26,872 nt of DNA. Source: UBA2428 sp002343545 (GTDB taxonomy: Bacteria; Bdellovibrionota; UBA2428). Location: positions 1 to 26,872 of the forward strand of contig CALFZE010000042.1 of the NCBI GenBank assembly GCA_937952285.1, given 5' to 3'. The notes under the pieces were generated by a model. It was not told the DNA's origin. It worked only from the letters and a program-made list of their open reading frames with translations, and searched no databases. How positions within the stretch are numbered: the stretch's first letter is position 1; the number at the start of each line of letters is the position of its first letter. Shown here one piece after another: positions 14,427-21,615 of the stretch. Made by a program: the position numbers and the translations under genes.

Positions 14427-15467
14427 ATGGTGAGTTCCATCGGTCGTGGCGCCGGCTTGGCTCTGGTTTTGGCCGGGCTTTCGGCGTGCACGAAGGACGC
14501 TTCGATCGGCTACCTTTTCGAGCAGGGCATGAAGCAGGGCGCGCTCATCGTGCGCGCCGAACCCGTCGAGCGCTTGCTCCGTGATCCCGCCCTCGATCCC
14601 AAGACGCGCGGGCTCCTGGAGACGAGTCGTCGGGTCATCGAATTCGCCGAGCGGGAGCTTGGCATGAAGACCGGTCGCAACTACCGCCATTTTCTGCGAC
14701 TCGATCGGAACTGGGTCACGAAGATCGTCGTGGCGGCCCCCAAGGATCGCCTTGAACCGCACCTCTTCCGTTACCCTCTCTTCGGTGGCCTGCCTTACAA
14801 GGGATTCTTCAACGGTGAGGATGCCGACGCGCTCGGCCGCGAGCTCGAGGCTCAGGGGCTCGACGTCTATACTCGCCACGTCGAAGCCTATTCCACGACG
14901 GGCTGGCTGCCCGATCCGATCATCTCGACGATGCTTTCGAGCGAGTCGCGACTCGTCGAACTTTTGTTCCACGAACTCACCCACGCGAACTTTTACTTCC
15001 ACGAACTCGCCGATTTTAACGAAGCCTTCGCGAGCTGGATGGGTTTTCGCGGCGCGATTCTTTTCTACGAAGCCGAGAAGAAGCGAGATCCTTCGCGGGC
15101 GGCGCACTTTGAGGCCATGGAAGCCGAACTACGCAAGTCGAACGAGTTCCAGCTCAAGTTCTCGGCGCTCGTACGCGAGATCGTGGCCAAGGGCAAGGCG
15201 ATCTACGCCGACGGCTCCACCCCCCTCGACGCCCGTCGCGAAGCCTACTTCGGCTGGATTCGCGCGCGGCTGGCCGCCGATCCCGTGTACGCTCGCGTCG
15301 TGAACCGCCCGTGGAACAACGCGTTCATCATGGGACTCGGTACGTACTACACGCTCGTGCCCGCGATCGAAGTCTACGCCGAAAAGCAAAAGCTCGATCC
15401 GCGCGCATTTCTGCGAAAGGTGCTCGAAGGCGGCCCGGCGATCGTCCCGACGATCGTCGGTAACTGA
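14427..15467 (+). CDS. Putative zinc aminopeptidase lipoprotein (DUF2265-type)
   Basis: A 346-residue protein resembling the 'putative aminopeptidase' family PF10023. A lipoprotein signal peptide ends at a lipobox LSAC with Cys21 as the lipidated residue, so it is membrane-anchored in the periplasm or outer membrane. The zinc site is LLFHELTHANFYF (His182, Glu183, His186), with Glu199 in DFNEAFASWMG a likely third ligand. TGWLPDPIISTML upstream and EAYFGWIRARLA downstream are typical of the family. Length is normal. Substrates are not known to me. It is probably co-transcribed with the beta-barrel gene 23 nt upstream. The ATG is set by the signal peptide. Confidence 0.85.
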   Translation: MVSSIGRGAGLALVLAGLSACTKDASIGYLFEQGMKQGALIVRAEPVERLLRDPALDPKTRGLLETSRRVIEFAERELGMKTGRNYRHFLRLDRNWVTKIVVAAPKDRLEPHLFRYPLFGGLPYKGFFNGEDADALGRELEAQGLDVYTRHVEAYSTTGWLPDPIISTMLSSESRLVELLFHELTHANFYFHELADFNEAFASWMGFRGAILFYEAEKKRDPSRAAHFEAMEAELRKSNEFQLKFSALVREIVAKGKAIYADGSTPLDARREAYFGWIRARLAADPVYARVVNRPWNNAFIMGLGTYYTLVPAIEVYAEKQKLDPRAFLRKVLEGGPAIVPTIVGN

Positions 15468-15480
15468 ATTCCCGGCGCGT

Positions 15481-15723
15481 CTAGGCGAAAGGGATCCAGT
15501 CGAAGAGTTTCAGCAGGAGCAAAAAAAGGCCGGTCGCGAGCACGATCATGAGGATCCGCGTGACGGTCGATCCCAAGTGTTTGACGAGCGTCCGGATCCC
15601 GAGGGCTTCTTCCATCCAACGCCACCGGAAAAGACAGAGCCCCAAGAGCGCGACGCAAGCGACGACGAAGAAGCCCTCGCCGTGGTCATTCGGGTGCGGG
15701 CGGACGCGCGGAAAAGCCGGCAT
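15481..15723 (-). CDS. Small two-helix membrane protein
   Basis: An 80-residue protein with two hydrophobic segments (GFFVVACVALLGLCLF, about residues 17-33, and ILMIVLATGLFLLLLKLF, about 57-74) separated by a basic/acidic loop (RWRWMEEALGIRTLVKHLGS). I do not recognise the family. It lies 32 nt downstream of folD on the same strand, with a weak AAAGG near its ATG, and probably shares that mRNA. Overlapping plus-strand frames are Arg-rich and look like shadows. Its stop is 13 nt from the end of the convergent peptidase gene. Confidence 0.55.
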   Translation of the reverse strand: MPAFPRVRPHPNDHGEGFFVVACVALLGLCLFRWRWMEEALGIRTLVKHLGSTVTRILMIVLATGLFLLLLKLFDWIPFA

Positions 15724-15755
15724 GGCCTTTATCTTCGTCCGACTCCCCGCTTAAA

Positions 15756-16652
15756 TCAAAGTCCCGGGCCGCGTTTTCGGTAGAGGCGGAACACGTTTTC
15801 GAGCAGGCCCGCGACGGTCATGGGACCCACGCCGCCCGGCACGGGCGTGTAGAGCGAGGCCTTCGCGAAGGCGGCCGGATCGACGTCGCCCGTGAGCTGG
15901 CGCTTCGCGTCCGCGCTTTTGCGCGGGAGTTCGTGGATGCCGACGTCCACGACGACGGCGCCCGCCGCGACGTGGTCGGGCGTGATGAGGTGGCGACGAC
16001 CCGCGGCGGCGACGAGAACCTCGGCCTCGCGGGTGTGCCGCGCAAGGTCCTTCGTTTTGGAATGGCAGACCGTGACGGTCGCGCCCGCGTGGGCGAGGAG
16101 CGTCGCGGTCGGCAGCCCCACGAGCCGCGACTTGCCCACGACGACGGCACGCTTGCCGACGAGCTCCACGCCGCCTTCCTCGAGGATGCGCATGACTCCG
16201 AGGGCCGTCGCCGGCAGCGGCGAGGTCCAGCGTTCGGGCAGGCTTTCGCCCGCGAGCAAACGCCCGAGGTTTTCGGTGTGCAGCCCGTCGGCGTCCTTGG
16301 CCGGGGGGATGAGGGCGAGGAGCTCTTCGGTCGCCTTGGGATCGGTGATCGTCGTGGAGTCGAGCGGAAGTTGGAGGATGAGCCCGTCGACGGCGGGGTC
16401 GGCGCAGCGTTGGGTGAGAACCCGCTTGAGCTCTTCGAAAGAAAGCTCCCGCGGCAGCTGGACGTGCTCGAAGCGGAATCCGCAGCTCTCGGCCGCGTTC
16501 TGTTTTTGCCGGATGTAGCTCGACGAAGCCGGGTTCTCGCCGACCTGCACGACGGTGAGCCCGGGGCGGCGGCCGCCGTGCGCGGCGACCTCGCCGCGGA
16601 TCTTTTCGTAGAGTTTCGAAGCGAGTTGGCGGCCATCCAGTTTGGTCGTCAT
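15756..16652 (-). CDS. folD: Methylenetetrahydrofolate dehydrogenase/cyclohydrolase (FolD)
   Basis: Bifunctional cytoplasmic enzyme converting 5,10-methylene-THF to 5,10-methenyl-THF (NADP-linked) and then to 10-formyl-THF. 298 residues, normal length. The catalytic YxxxK is Tyr46-Lys50 in SSSYIRQKQNAAESCG. GLILQLPL, KDADGLHTENLGRLL, the nucleotide-binding VVVGKSRLVGLP and the C-terminal TPVPGGVGPMTVAGLLEN are all diagnostic. The usual PCTP motif is altered to PLPAT, a modest oddity. It consumes the product of the glycine cleavage system encoded 10 kb away. The upstream region is shared with the divergent flagellar operon promoter. Confidence 0.95.
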   Translation of the reverse strand: MTTKLDGRQLASKLYEKIRGEVAAHGGRRPGLTVVQVGENPASSSYIRQKQNAAESCGFRFEHVQLPRELSFEELKRVLTQRCADPAVDGLILQLPLDSTTITDPKATEELLALIPPAKDADGLHTENLGRLLAGESLPERWTSPLPATALGVMRILEEGGVELVGKRAVVVGKSRLVGLPTATLLAHAGATVTVCHSKTKDLARHTREAEVLVAAAGRRHLITPDHVAAGAVVVDVGIHELPRKSADAKRQLTGDVDPAAFAKASLYTPVPGGVGPMTVAGLLENVFRLYRKRGPGL

Positions 16653-16749
16653 GTCCCGAGAGGAAACCCGGCGCCGGACGGGCTGTCAAAGTCTCGACGC
16701 GGACTTTGATGACGCTGTCCCTCATCGGCGTGTGGCGGCGCCCGTTCCG

Positions 16750-16765
16750 TGGCATCCAAGTTGCA
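16750..16765 (+). promoter_or_regulatory. Sigma54-type promoter of the flagellar operon
   Basis: TGGCAT-N5-TTGCA, with GG (16751-16752) and GC (16763-16764) separated by exactly 10 nt, matches the sigma54 (-24/-12) consensus TGGCAC-N5-TTGCW very well. Transcription should start about 12 nt after the GC, near 16776, only ~2 nt before the flgF ATG. Sigma54 control of mid-class flagellar genes is common in proteobacteria. The activator gene is not in the window. Confidence 0.75.
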
Positions 16766-16777
16766 ACTTAGGGTCGT

Positions 16778-17698
16778 ATGGACGCCGGATTAGTCACCGC
16801 TTTGTCAGGGGCCTTGGCGCAGTCCAAGCGTCTGGAGACCGTGACGAACAACCTCGCGAACGCGGATACGGTCGCTTACAAGTCGAGCGACGTCGTCTTC
16901 GAGGAGGTCTTGCAGGAGAACCTTCGCCCCGACGGGCGGAGCGGCATCCCCGAAGAGGCGGCCAAGGAATCCCAACTCTTATCGCAGGCCGGCACGGAAA
17001 GCCGCGCCGTGCTCTACGGCACCGAGTTCACGAACCTGAAGGGCGGTTCGATCCGGCATACGGGTCGCTCGCTCGACATCGCGATCGAGGGGAACGGCTT
17101 CCTCGAAGTTTTGACTCCCAACGGCATTCGCCTGACGCGCGCCGGGAACCTGACGCTCGACGCCGGCGGTCGCTTGACGACGGGCGACGGCTTTTTGGTG
17201 TTGGGCGCGGGCGACGCGAACCAAGATCCCGGTCTGCGCTCGCTCACCGTGGGCGCGGGTCGCGTCTCGATCGACGCCGAAGGCAACGTTTACGCGCGCA
17301 ATCCGGGCGGCGGCGAGGACGGCGATCAGCTCGTCGGTCGCCTGAGCCTGCAGCAGTCGCTTAACCCGAAGGATCTGCGCAAGGAAGGTCGCAACCTTTT
17401 CCTGGCGGGCCCGAACGCGGCCCTGCGCGCGGTGGGCCAGCCGGCGCGTCAACCCGCGGCCGTCACCCCCGCCGCGGCCGGCGCGAACCCGCCGGGCACG
17501 GCGGAGCCGCTCAACGCGCTCGGCAACCCCGCGCGTGCGCCGAAAATTCACCAAGGTTCCCTCGAGGCTTCGAACGTGAACCCCGTGCAGGAAATGACCC
17601 GTCTCATCGAGGCCCAGCGCCTCTTCGAACAGAACACCCGCCTCATGCAGAGCGTGGGCGAAATGTCCTCGCGCGTGAACGAGGTTGGCCGCTACTAG
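16778..17698 (+). CDS. flgF: Flagellar basal-body rod protein FlgF
   Basis: Proximal-side rod protein of the flagellar axial family, exported by the flagellar type III system. 306 residues. The N-terminal rod signature is MDAGLVTALSGALAQ...NNLANADTVAYKS. A central flagellin-like D1 fold contains IAIEGNGFLEVLTPNGIRLTRAGNL, and the C-terminal coiled end has EASNVNPVQEMTRLIEAQRLFEQ. The Ala/Pro-rich stretch at about residues 210-250 is a low-complexity insertion making it longer than the ~250 residues usual for FlgF. It is called FlgF because it immediately precedes a clearer FlgG. The ATG fits the family N-terminus exactly. A sigma54 site lies 13 nt upstream, so the mRNA may have almost no leader. 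Confidence 0.88.
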   Translation: MDAGLVTALSGALAQSKRLETVTNNLANADTVAYKSSDVVFEEVLQENLRPDGRSGIPEEAAKESQLLSQAGTESRAVLYGTEFTNLKGGSIRHTGRSLDIAIEGNGFLEVLTPNGIRLTRAGNLTLDAGGRLTTGDGFLVLGAGDANQDPGLRSLTVGAGRVSIDAEGNVYARNPGGGEDGDQLVGRLSLQQSLNPKDLRKEGRNLFLAGPNAALRAVGQPARQPAAVTPAAAGANPPGTAEPLNALGNPARAPKIHQGSLEASNVNPVQEMTRLIEAQRLFEQNTRLMQSVGEMSSRVNEVGRY

Positions 17699-17717
17699 CG
17701 GTTAGGAGGAACGACGG

Positions 17718-18500
17718 ATGCTGAACGCTTTGAACGCCGCCGCGACCGGGATGATCGCCCAGCAGAAGCAGGTCGAGAACATCTCGAACAACCTCGCGAA
17801 CGCCGACACGGTCGCCTTCAAGAAGAGCCGCACGGATTTCCAGGATCTCCTCTACCACAATTCGACGGATCCCGGCGCCGCGACCTCCGCGACGACGCAG
17901 AACCCGACGGGCGTGCAGATCGGCTCGGGCGTGAAGCTCGGCGGCACCGTGCGCGATCACGCGGTCGGCGCGCCGCGCCCGACCCAGCGCGAGCTCGACG
18001 TCGCGCTCGACGGCCCGGGCTTCATGGCCTTCCAACGTCCGGACGGTGAACTCGGTTATTCGCGCGACGGCAGCCTGCGTCTGGGCAACGGCGGACGGCT
18101 CGAGAACGTCGACGGCTTTCCGCTCATGCCCGAGATCATCTTGCCCGCGGACACGCAGGGCGTGCAGATCAGCCCGGATGGTCGCGTCTCGGTGAAGCTC
18201 GCTTCGAACCAGGTCCAGGAACTCGGCCAGATCCAAGTCGTCCAGTTCGCGAACCCTTCGGGGCTCCAGGCGACGGGCGGCAATCTTTACGCGACTTCGC
18301 CGTCGAGCGGCGCGGCCGTGCCGGGCAACGCGGGCGAGAACGGCTCGGGCCGCTTTCTCCAACGCTTCCTCGAGGCTTCGAACGTGCAGCCCGTGACCGA
18401 AATGACCGACCTCATCCGCGCGCAGCGCGTGTACGAACTGAACTCGAAGGCCATCGGAGCGGTCGACCAGATGATGGGCACGCTCGGACAGATCCGTTAA
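17718..18500 (+). CDS. flgG: Flagellar distal rod protein FlgG
   Basis: Main distal rod subunit linking the basal body to the hook; exported by the flagellar secretion apparatus and assembled outside the inner membrane. 260 residues, the canonical FlgG length. It has the N-terminal MLNALNAAATGMIAQQKQVE and NNLANADTVAFKKSRTDFQDLLY, the internal VALDGPGFMAFQRPDGELGYSRDG, and the C-terminal LEASNVQPVTEMTDLIRAQRVYELNSKAIGAVDQM. A good ribosome site (TTAGGAGGAACGACGG) precedes the ATG. It starts 19 nt after flgF and is a close paralogue of it. Confidence 0.95.
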   Translation: MLNALNAAATGMIAQQKQVENISNNLANADTVAFKKSRTDFQDLLYHNSTDPGAATSATTQNPTGVQIGSGVKLGGTVRDHAVGAPRPTQRELDVALDGPGFMAFQRPDGELGYSRDGSLRLGNGGRLENVDGFPLMPEIILPADTQGVQISPDGRVSVKLASNQVQELGQIQVVQFANPSGLQATGGNLYATSPSSGAAVPGNAGENGSGRFLQRFLEASNVQPVTEMTDLIRAQRVYELNSKAIGAVDQMMGTLGQIR

Positions 18501-18520
18501 CGGAGCGGGAGACAAGCGGA

Positions 18521-19357
18521 GTGGCGATGACGACGGGTAAGATGGAACCGAGCCTCGTGGGGCTCTTGCGCGGACTCGTGGCCGGCTTGCCGCGTGAGTG
18601 GGCGCTCGCGTTCGCCTTCGTGGCGGCGGGCTTCGCGTTCTCGACGGCTTGGGCCGCGACGCCTTCCGCCTTGCGCGGCGACCCGGCCGTCCGCGAGAAC
18701 CAGACGCGCTTGGAATCCGGCCTCGTCGAGAGCCTACGCGCGCAGATCGCGCGCCGTATGGCACAGCCCGAGTCCGTTTTCGATCTTCAGATCGACTCCC
18801 TTCGCCTGGAACCCGCGCTCGCGCCCCAACTGCGCGTGCTGGGCGTGCAGGTCCTGGGCCTGGGCTCGAGCGGTTCCAAGCGCCTCGACGGCCTCTTCCA
18901 TCTTTCCGTCCTCGTGACGACCGACCAGGGGCCGCTCGAACGCGCCGCCGTCGGCGTGCTTCGCGTCGTGGGTCCGACGTGGGTGGCCAAGACGGCGCTC
19001 AAGCGCGGACAGGTCGTGACCGAAGCCGACGTGCAGCTCATGACGCTGCCGTGGAGCCGCCTGCCCAACGGCGCGGCCGCCACGGGCCTGAACCAGATCC
19101 TCGGCCAGCGCGTGACCCAAGGGATCACGGGCGGCGACGTCATCTACGGCGGCGTGCTGGACGCGCCCCTCGACGTGCGCAGCGGCGACCTCGTCGAGCT
19201 CACCGTGCTTTCCGGTCCCGGCGTCATCATCCGCTCGCGCGGCAAGGCGCAGCAGGAAGGTCGCAAGGGCGATCTCGTGCGCATCCTCCAACCCGACACG
19301 AAGAAGTCCCTCACGGGCGTCATCGTGGGTGAGCGCGCCGTGGAGATCCGCCTATGA
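18521..19357 (+). CDS. flgA: Flagellar P-ring assembly chaperone FlgA
   Basis: Periplasmic chaperone needed for FlgI to polymerise into the P ring. 278 residues with a signal peptide or membrane anchor (WALAFAFVAAGFAFSTAWA, about residues 33-51). The C-terminal ~130 residues form the SAF/ChapFlgA domain (VAKTALKRGQVVTEADVQLMTLPW, LNQILGQRVTQGITGGDVI, GDLVELTVLSGPGVIIRSRGKA). Two starts are possible: GTG 18521 or ATG 18527, the latter with GGAG 5 nt upstream. Both keep the signal sequence. The stop overlaps the flgH start by 4 nt (ATGA). Confidence 0.88.
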   Translation: MAMTTGKMEPSLVGLLRGLVAGLPREWALAFAFVAAGFAFSTAWAATPSALRGDPAVRENQTRLESGLVESLRAQIARRMAQPESVFDLQIDSLRLEPALAPQLRVLGVQVLGLGSSGSKRLDGLFHLSVLVTTDQGPLERAAVGVLRVVGPTWVAKTALKRGQVVTEADVQLMTLPWSRLPNGAAATGLNQILGQRVTQGITGGDVIYGGVLDAPLDVRSGDLVELTVLSGPGVIIRSRGKAQQEGRKGDLVRILQPDTKKSLTGVIVGERAVEIRL

Positions 19358-20190
19358 GGCGCTGGCTCGCGCTCGCATCGCTCGCGTCGCTCACGGGCTG
19401 CGGCACCTTCATGAGCAACCTCAAGGCGTCGATGGTGGGCGGCGGCGAAGTCGAGGTTCCGGCCGAAGCGAACGCGCCCGCCAAGTCGCGCCATCCTTCG
19501 TCAATCGTCGCCTACGACAACCGGACCCCGAGCGGGCTCACGTCCGCGCGCCCGGACTCGGTCGGCCCTGACCTCGCCGCGAACGAATTCGGCGCGCTCG
19601 CGCGCCAGAACGACGAGCGCGCCGCGCGCGGTTTTCGCCGGCAGGCGACGCCGTGGGACGGCACGGGACCCGCGAGCGAAGGCTCGCTCTGGAATCCCGA
19701 GGGCCAGGACAATTACCTCTTCACGAAGAACCTCGCGTTCAAGATCGGCGACTTCATCGTCGTGAAGGTCGACCCCGAGGTGAACCGCACGCTGAACGAC
19801 AAGATCTCCGGGTTGCTCGGCCGCAGCACGATCCAGCAGATCGCGGCCGACGAGGCGGGCGCCAAGGCGCAGGACGCGCTCGACGACAAACTCAAGCGCA
19901 TGACGGGAAGCGACAAGCTCGGTAACGCGCTCGCGGGCGCGGTGGGGCAGGCCACGACGGCCGCGCTCGACGCCCCGGCCGCGCACGTCGACATCGCCGA
20001 CATCACGGTACGCATCATGGAAGAGTTGCCGCGAAATTCCTACCGCATCGAAGGCGCGCGTCGGATCTACATCCGCAACGCGCCTTACCAAATCAAGCTC
20101 TCCGGCATCGTGCGCGACGAGGACATCGGTCCCGCGCGCCTCGTCGCTTCGTCGCGCGTATTCGAGTCCCGGATGGAGTTGACCAAGTGA
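19354..20190 (+). CDS. flgH: Flagellar L-ring lipoprotein FlgH
   Basis: Outer-membrane L-ring subunit, which confirms a diderm organism. 278 residues, somewhat longer than the common ~230. The lipoprotein signal ends in SLTGC with Cys16 as the lipidated residue. Family signatures are GSLWNPEGQDNYLFTKNLAFKIGDFIVVKV near residues 110-140 and the C-terminal ITVRIMEELPRNSYRIEGARRIYIRNAPYQIKLSGIVRDEDI. Extra length comes from an Ala-rich central segment (about 165-205) where Asn/Gly-rich linkers are usual. It overlaps flgA (ATGA) and flgI (GTGA), so all three are probably translationally coupled. Confidence 0.93.
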   Translation: MRRWLALASLASLTGCGTFMSNLKASMVGGGEVEVPAEANAPAKSRHPSSIVAYDNRTPSGLTSARPDSVGPDLAANEFGALARQNDERAARGFRRQATPWDGTGPASEGSLWNPEGQDNYLFTKNLAFKIGDFIVVKVDPEVNRTLNDKISGLLGRSTIQQIAADEAGAKAQDALDDKLKRMTGSDKLGNALAGAVGQATTAALDAPAAHVDIADITVRIMEELPRNSYRIEGARRIYIRNAPYQIKLSGIVRDEDIGPARLVASSRVFESRMELTK

Positions 20191-21317
20191 TGAGAAGATT
20201 GTTTCCCGTGAAACTCGCGCTCTGCGTTTTGGGCGTCGCCGCGGCGGCGCCGGTGGGCGCGGCCCGTCTCAAGGACATCGTTTCGATCAAGGGCATGCGC
20301 GACAACCCGCTCATCGGGTACGGCATCGTGGTGGGCCTCAAGGGTACGGGCGACTCGAAGCCCGAGTTCACCGGTCTCTCCATGACCCAGATGCTGCGGC
20401 AGATGGGCGTCGACGTGAAGAGCGACCGCACGGAGTCCAAGAACGTCGCGGCCGTCGTCGTGACGGCGACGCTGCCGCCCTTCGCGCGCACGGGCTCGAA
20501 GATCGACGTGACGGTGTCGAGCATCGGCGACGCGAAGTCGCTCCAGGGCGGCACGCTCCTGCTGACGCCGTTGCGCGGCGGCGACAAGAACGTCTACGTC
20601 GTGGCGCAGGGCCCGCTTTCGGTGGGTGGCTTCGCCGAGGGTGGGGGCGGCGCCTCGAGCGGCAAGAACCATCCCACGGTCGGCATGCTGCCGAACGGCG
20701 GTCTCGTCGAGCGCGAGGTCGCGGTCGACTTCGCGAACCGCACTTCGCTCCGGCTCGCGCTCCATAATCCCGATTTCACGACGGCCGCTCGCGTCGCGAA
20801 GACCGTGAACCTCGAGCTCGGCGGCCTCTACGCCCGCGCGCGCGACGCCGCGACGGTGGACGTCGTCATCCCTTACGATTTCGAGGGCGGCATCGTCGAG
20901 CTCGTCGCGCAGATCGAGCGCGTGCCCGTCGAGGCCGACACGCGCGCGCGCGTCGTCGTGAACGAACGCACGGGCACGATCGTCGTGGGCGAGGCCGTGC
21001 GCATTTCTTCGGTCGCCGTCGCGCACGGCAACCTCACCGTCGAGATCCGCAACACGGAGACGCGCACCAAGACGACGGGTCCCGATCCGACTTTGCCCGA
21101 AGGCTCGCCCGTCAAAACAACCGAGGAAGTCGTCAAGGAAACGACGCTTAAAGTGAATGAGCCCGGTGATAAACTCATAAGCGTACCCGAAGGCGCGACC
21201 CTCGGGGACGTGGTGAAAGCTCTCAACGCCTTGGGGGTGACGCCGCGGGATCTCATCGGGATCCTGCAGGCGCTCAAGTCGCAGGGGGCGCTCCAGTCGG
21301 AGCTCGAGATCCTCTAG
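20187..21317 (+). CDS. flgI: Flagellar P-ring protein FlgI
   Basis: Periplasmic P-ring subunit, 376 residues, normal length. A signal peptide (about residues 1-26, LALCVLGVAAAAPVGAA) is followed by the strongly conserved ARLKDIVSIKGMRDNPLIGYGIVVGLKGTGDS, SIGDAKSLQGGTLLLTPLRG, VVNERTGTIVVGEAVRISSVAVAHGNLTV and the C-terminal LGVTPRDLIGILQALKSQGALQSELEI. It starts with GTG 20187 (4-nt overlap with flgH) or ATG 20190. Codons in about 21113-21186 (ATA, GTA, AAT, CTT, AAA in quick succession) are AT-richer than in the rest of the gene, in a linker region that may hold a promoter. Confidence 0.95.
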   Translation: MMRRLFPVKLALCVLGVAAAAPVGAARLKDIVSIKGMRDNPLIGYGIVVGLKGTGDSKPEFTGLSMTQMLRQMGVDVKSDRTESKNVAAVVVTATLPPFARTGSKIDVTVSSIGDAKSLQGGTLLLTPLRGGDKNVYVVAQGPLSVGGFAEGGGGASSGKNHPTVGMLPNGGLVEREVAVDFANRTSLRLALHNPDFTTAARVAKTVNLELGGLYARARDAATVDVVIPYDFEGGIVELVAQIERVPVEADTRARVVVNERTGTIVVGEAVRISSVAVAHGNLTVEIRNTETRTKTTGPDPTLPEGSPVKTTEEVVKETTLKVNEPGDKLISVPEGATLGDVVKALNALGVTPRDLIGILQALKSQGALQSELEIL

Positions 21318-21431
21318 CGGGGAGACTCGGGATAGACGGGGAGCGATTGAAAATTTGGCAGGAACACCGGCTCTTCGGAACCGGTGGGAATGTAGGATCG
21401 GGGGGTTTTCGGACGTGCAAAGGCGACCAGG

Positions 21432-21560
21432 ATGGTCACCAAAGAAACGTCTGAAAAATGGTTTAATTCCTCCCAGGGAAATCCGTTCAAGGCGAAAGCC
21501 TCAGGCTTTGTTAACGCAGGATGCGTCACGAAACCGGGAACCTCTCGATCCACCTTTTAG
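21432..21560 (+). CDS. Possible 42-codon leader ORF
   Basis: ATG at 21432 opens a 42-codon frame ending TAG 21558-21560, 7 nt before the terminator stem. AAGG lies about 8 nt upstream, and the ATG itself sits in the loop/stem of hairpin B. The peptide starts MVTKETSEKWFNSSQ and ends KPGTSRSTF. It is hydrophilic, with no membrane segment and no recognised family. Codon use (AAA, AAT, TTT, TCT) differs from the GC-rich neighbours, so it may be fortuitous within a structured RNA. Confidence 0.25.
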   Translation: MVTKETSEKWFNSSQGNPFKAKASGFVNAGCVTKPGTSRSTF

Positions 21561-21567
21561 ATTCGCG

Positions 21568-21601
21568 GCCCTCGCCAAGTCTTTGGCGGGGGCTTTTCGT
21601 T
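21568..21601 (+). terminator. Intrinsic terminator ahead of flgJ
   Basis: GCCCTCGCCAA (21568-21578), loop GTCT, TTGGCGGGGGC (21583-21593), then TTTTCGTT. The 11-bp stem contains one G-T pair. The T-run is only on the plus strand, so it acts on transcripts coming from flgI or the leader. Placed 14 nt before the flgJ ATG, it would cut the flagellar operon in two unless it is read through. Confidence 0.7.
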
Positions 21602-21615
21602 CCCCGTCAAAAAAC

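Larger units (their letters stand above)
21350..21601 (+). ncRNA. Candidate structured leader RNA of flgJ (possible CsrA target)
   Basis: The flgI-flgJ gap is clearly lower in GC than its surroundings and holds several stable stems. (A) CACCGG/CCGGTG with an inner UUCG loop, 21365-21386. (B) A 7-bp stem (21410-21416 with 21447-21453), then an internal loop, then GGcGACCA/TGGTCaCC presenting a GGA/AGGAU loop (21422-21440). (C) Two mutually exclusive stems, AGGC-GAAA-GCCT (21490-21501) or AAAGCC-TCA-GGCTTT (21495-21509). (D) ACGC-AGGAU-GCGT (21514-21526). An intrinsic terminator at 21568-21601 closes the region 14 nt before the flgJ ATG. Two AGGAU hairpin loops fit the known preference of CsrA/RsmA for GGA in loops. 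It could be a 5' leader with an attenuator or a small RNA. I could not match it to a known riboswitch class. Confidence 0.5.

Noticed and set aside
21149..21172. Sigma28 promoter TAAA-N12-GGTGATAA inside flgI
   Set aside because: The -10 resembles GCCGATAA, but the spacer is 3 nt too short; a sigma70-type reading of the same patch is listed as a low-interest finding instead.
21361..21540. c-di-GMP-I (GEMM) or cobalamin riboswitch in the flgJ leader
   Set aside because: A GNRA hairpin and GCAAAG-like pieces are present, but not in the GEMM order, and the GGTAGC/GGTTACC receptor arm is absent. Cobalamin conserved boxes were not found.
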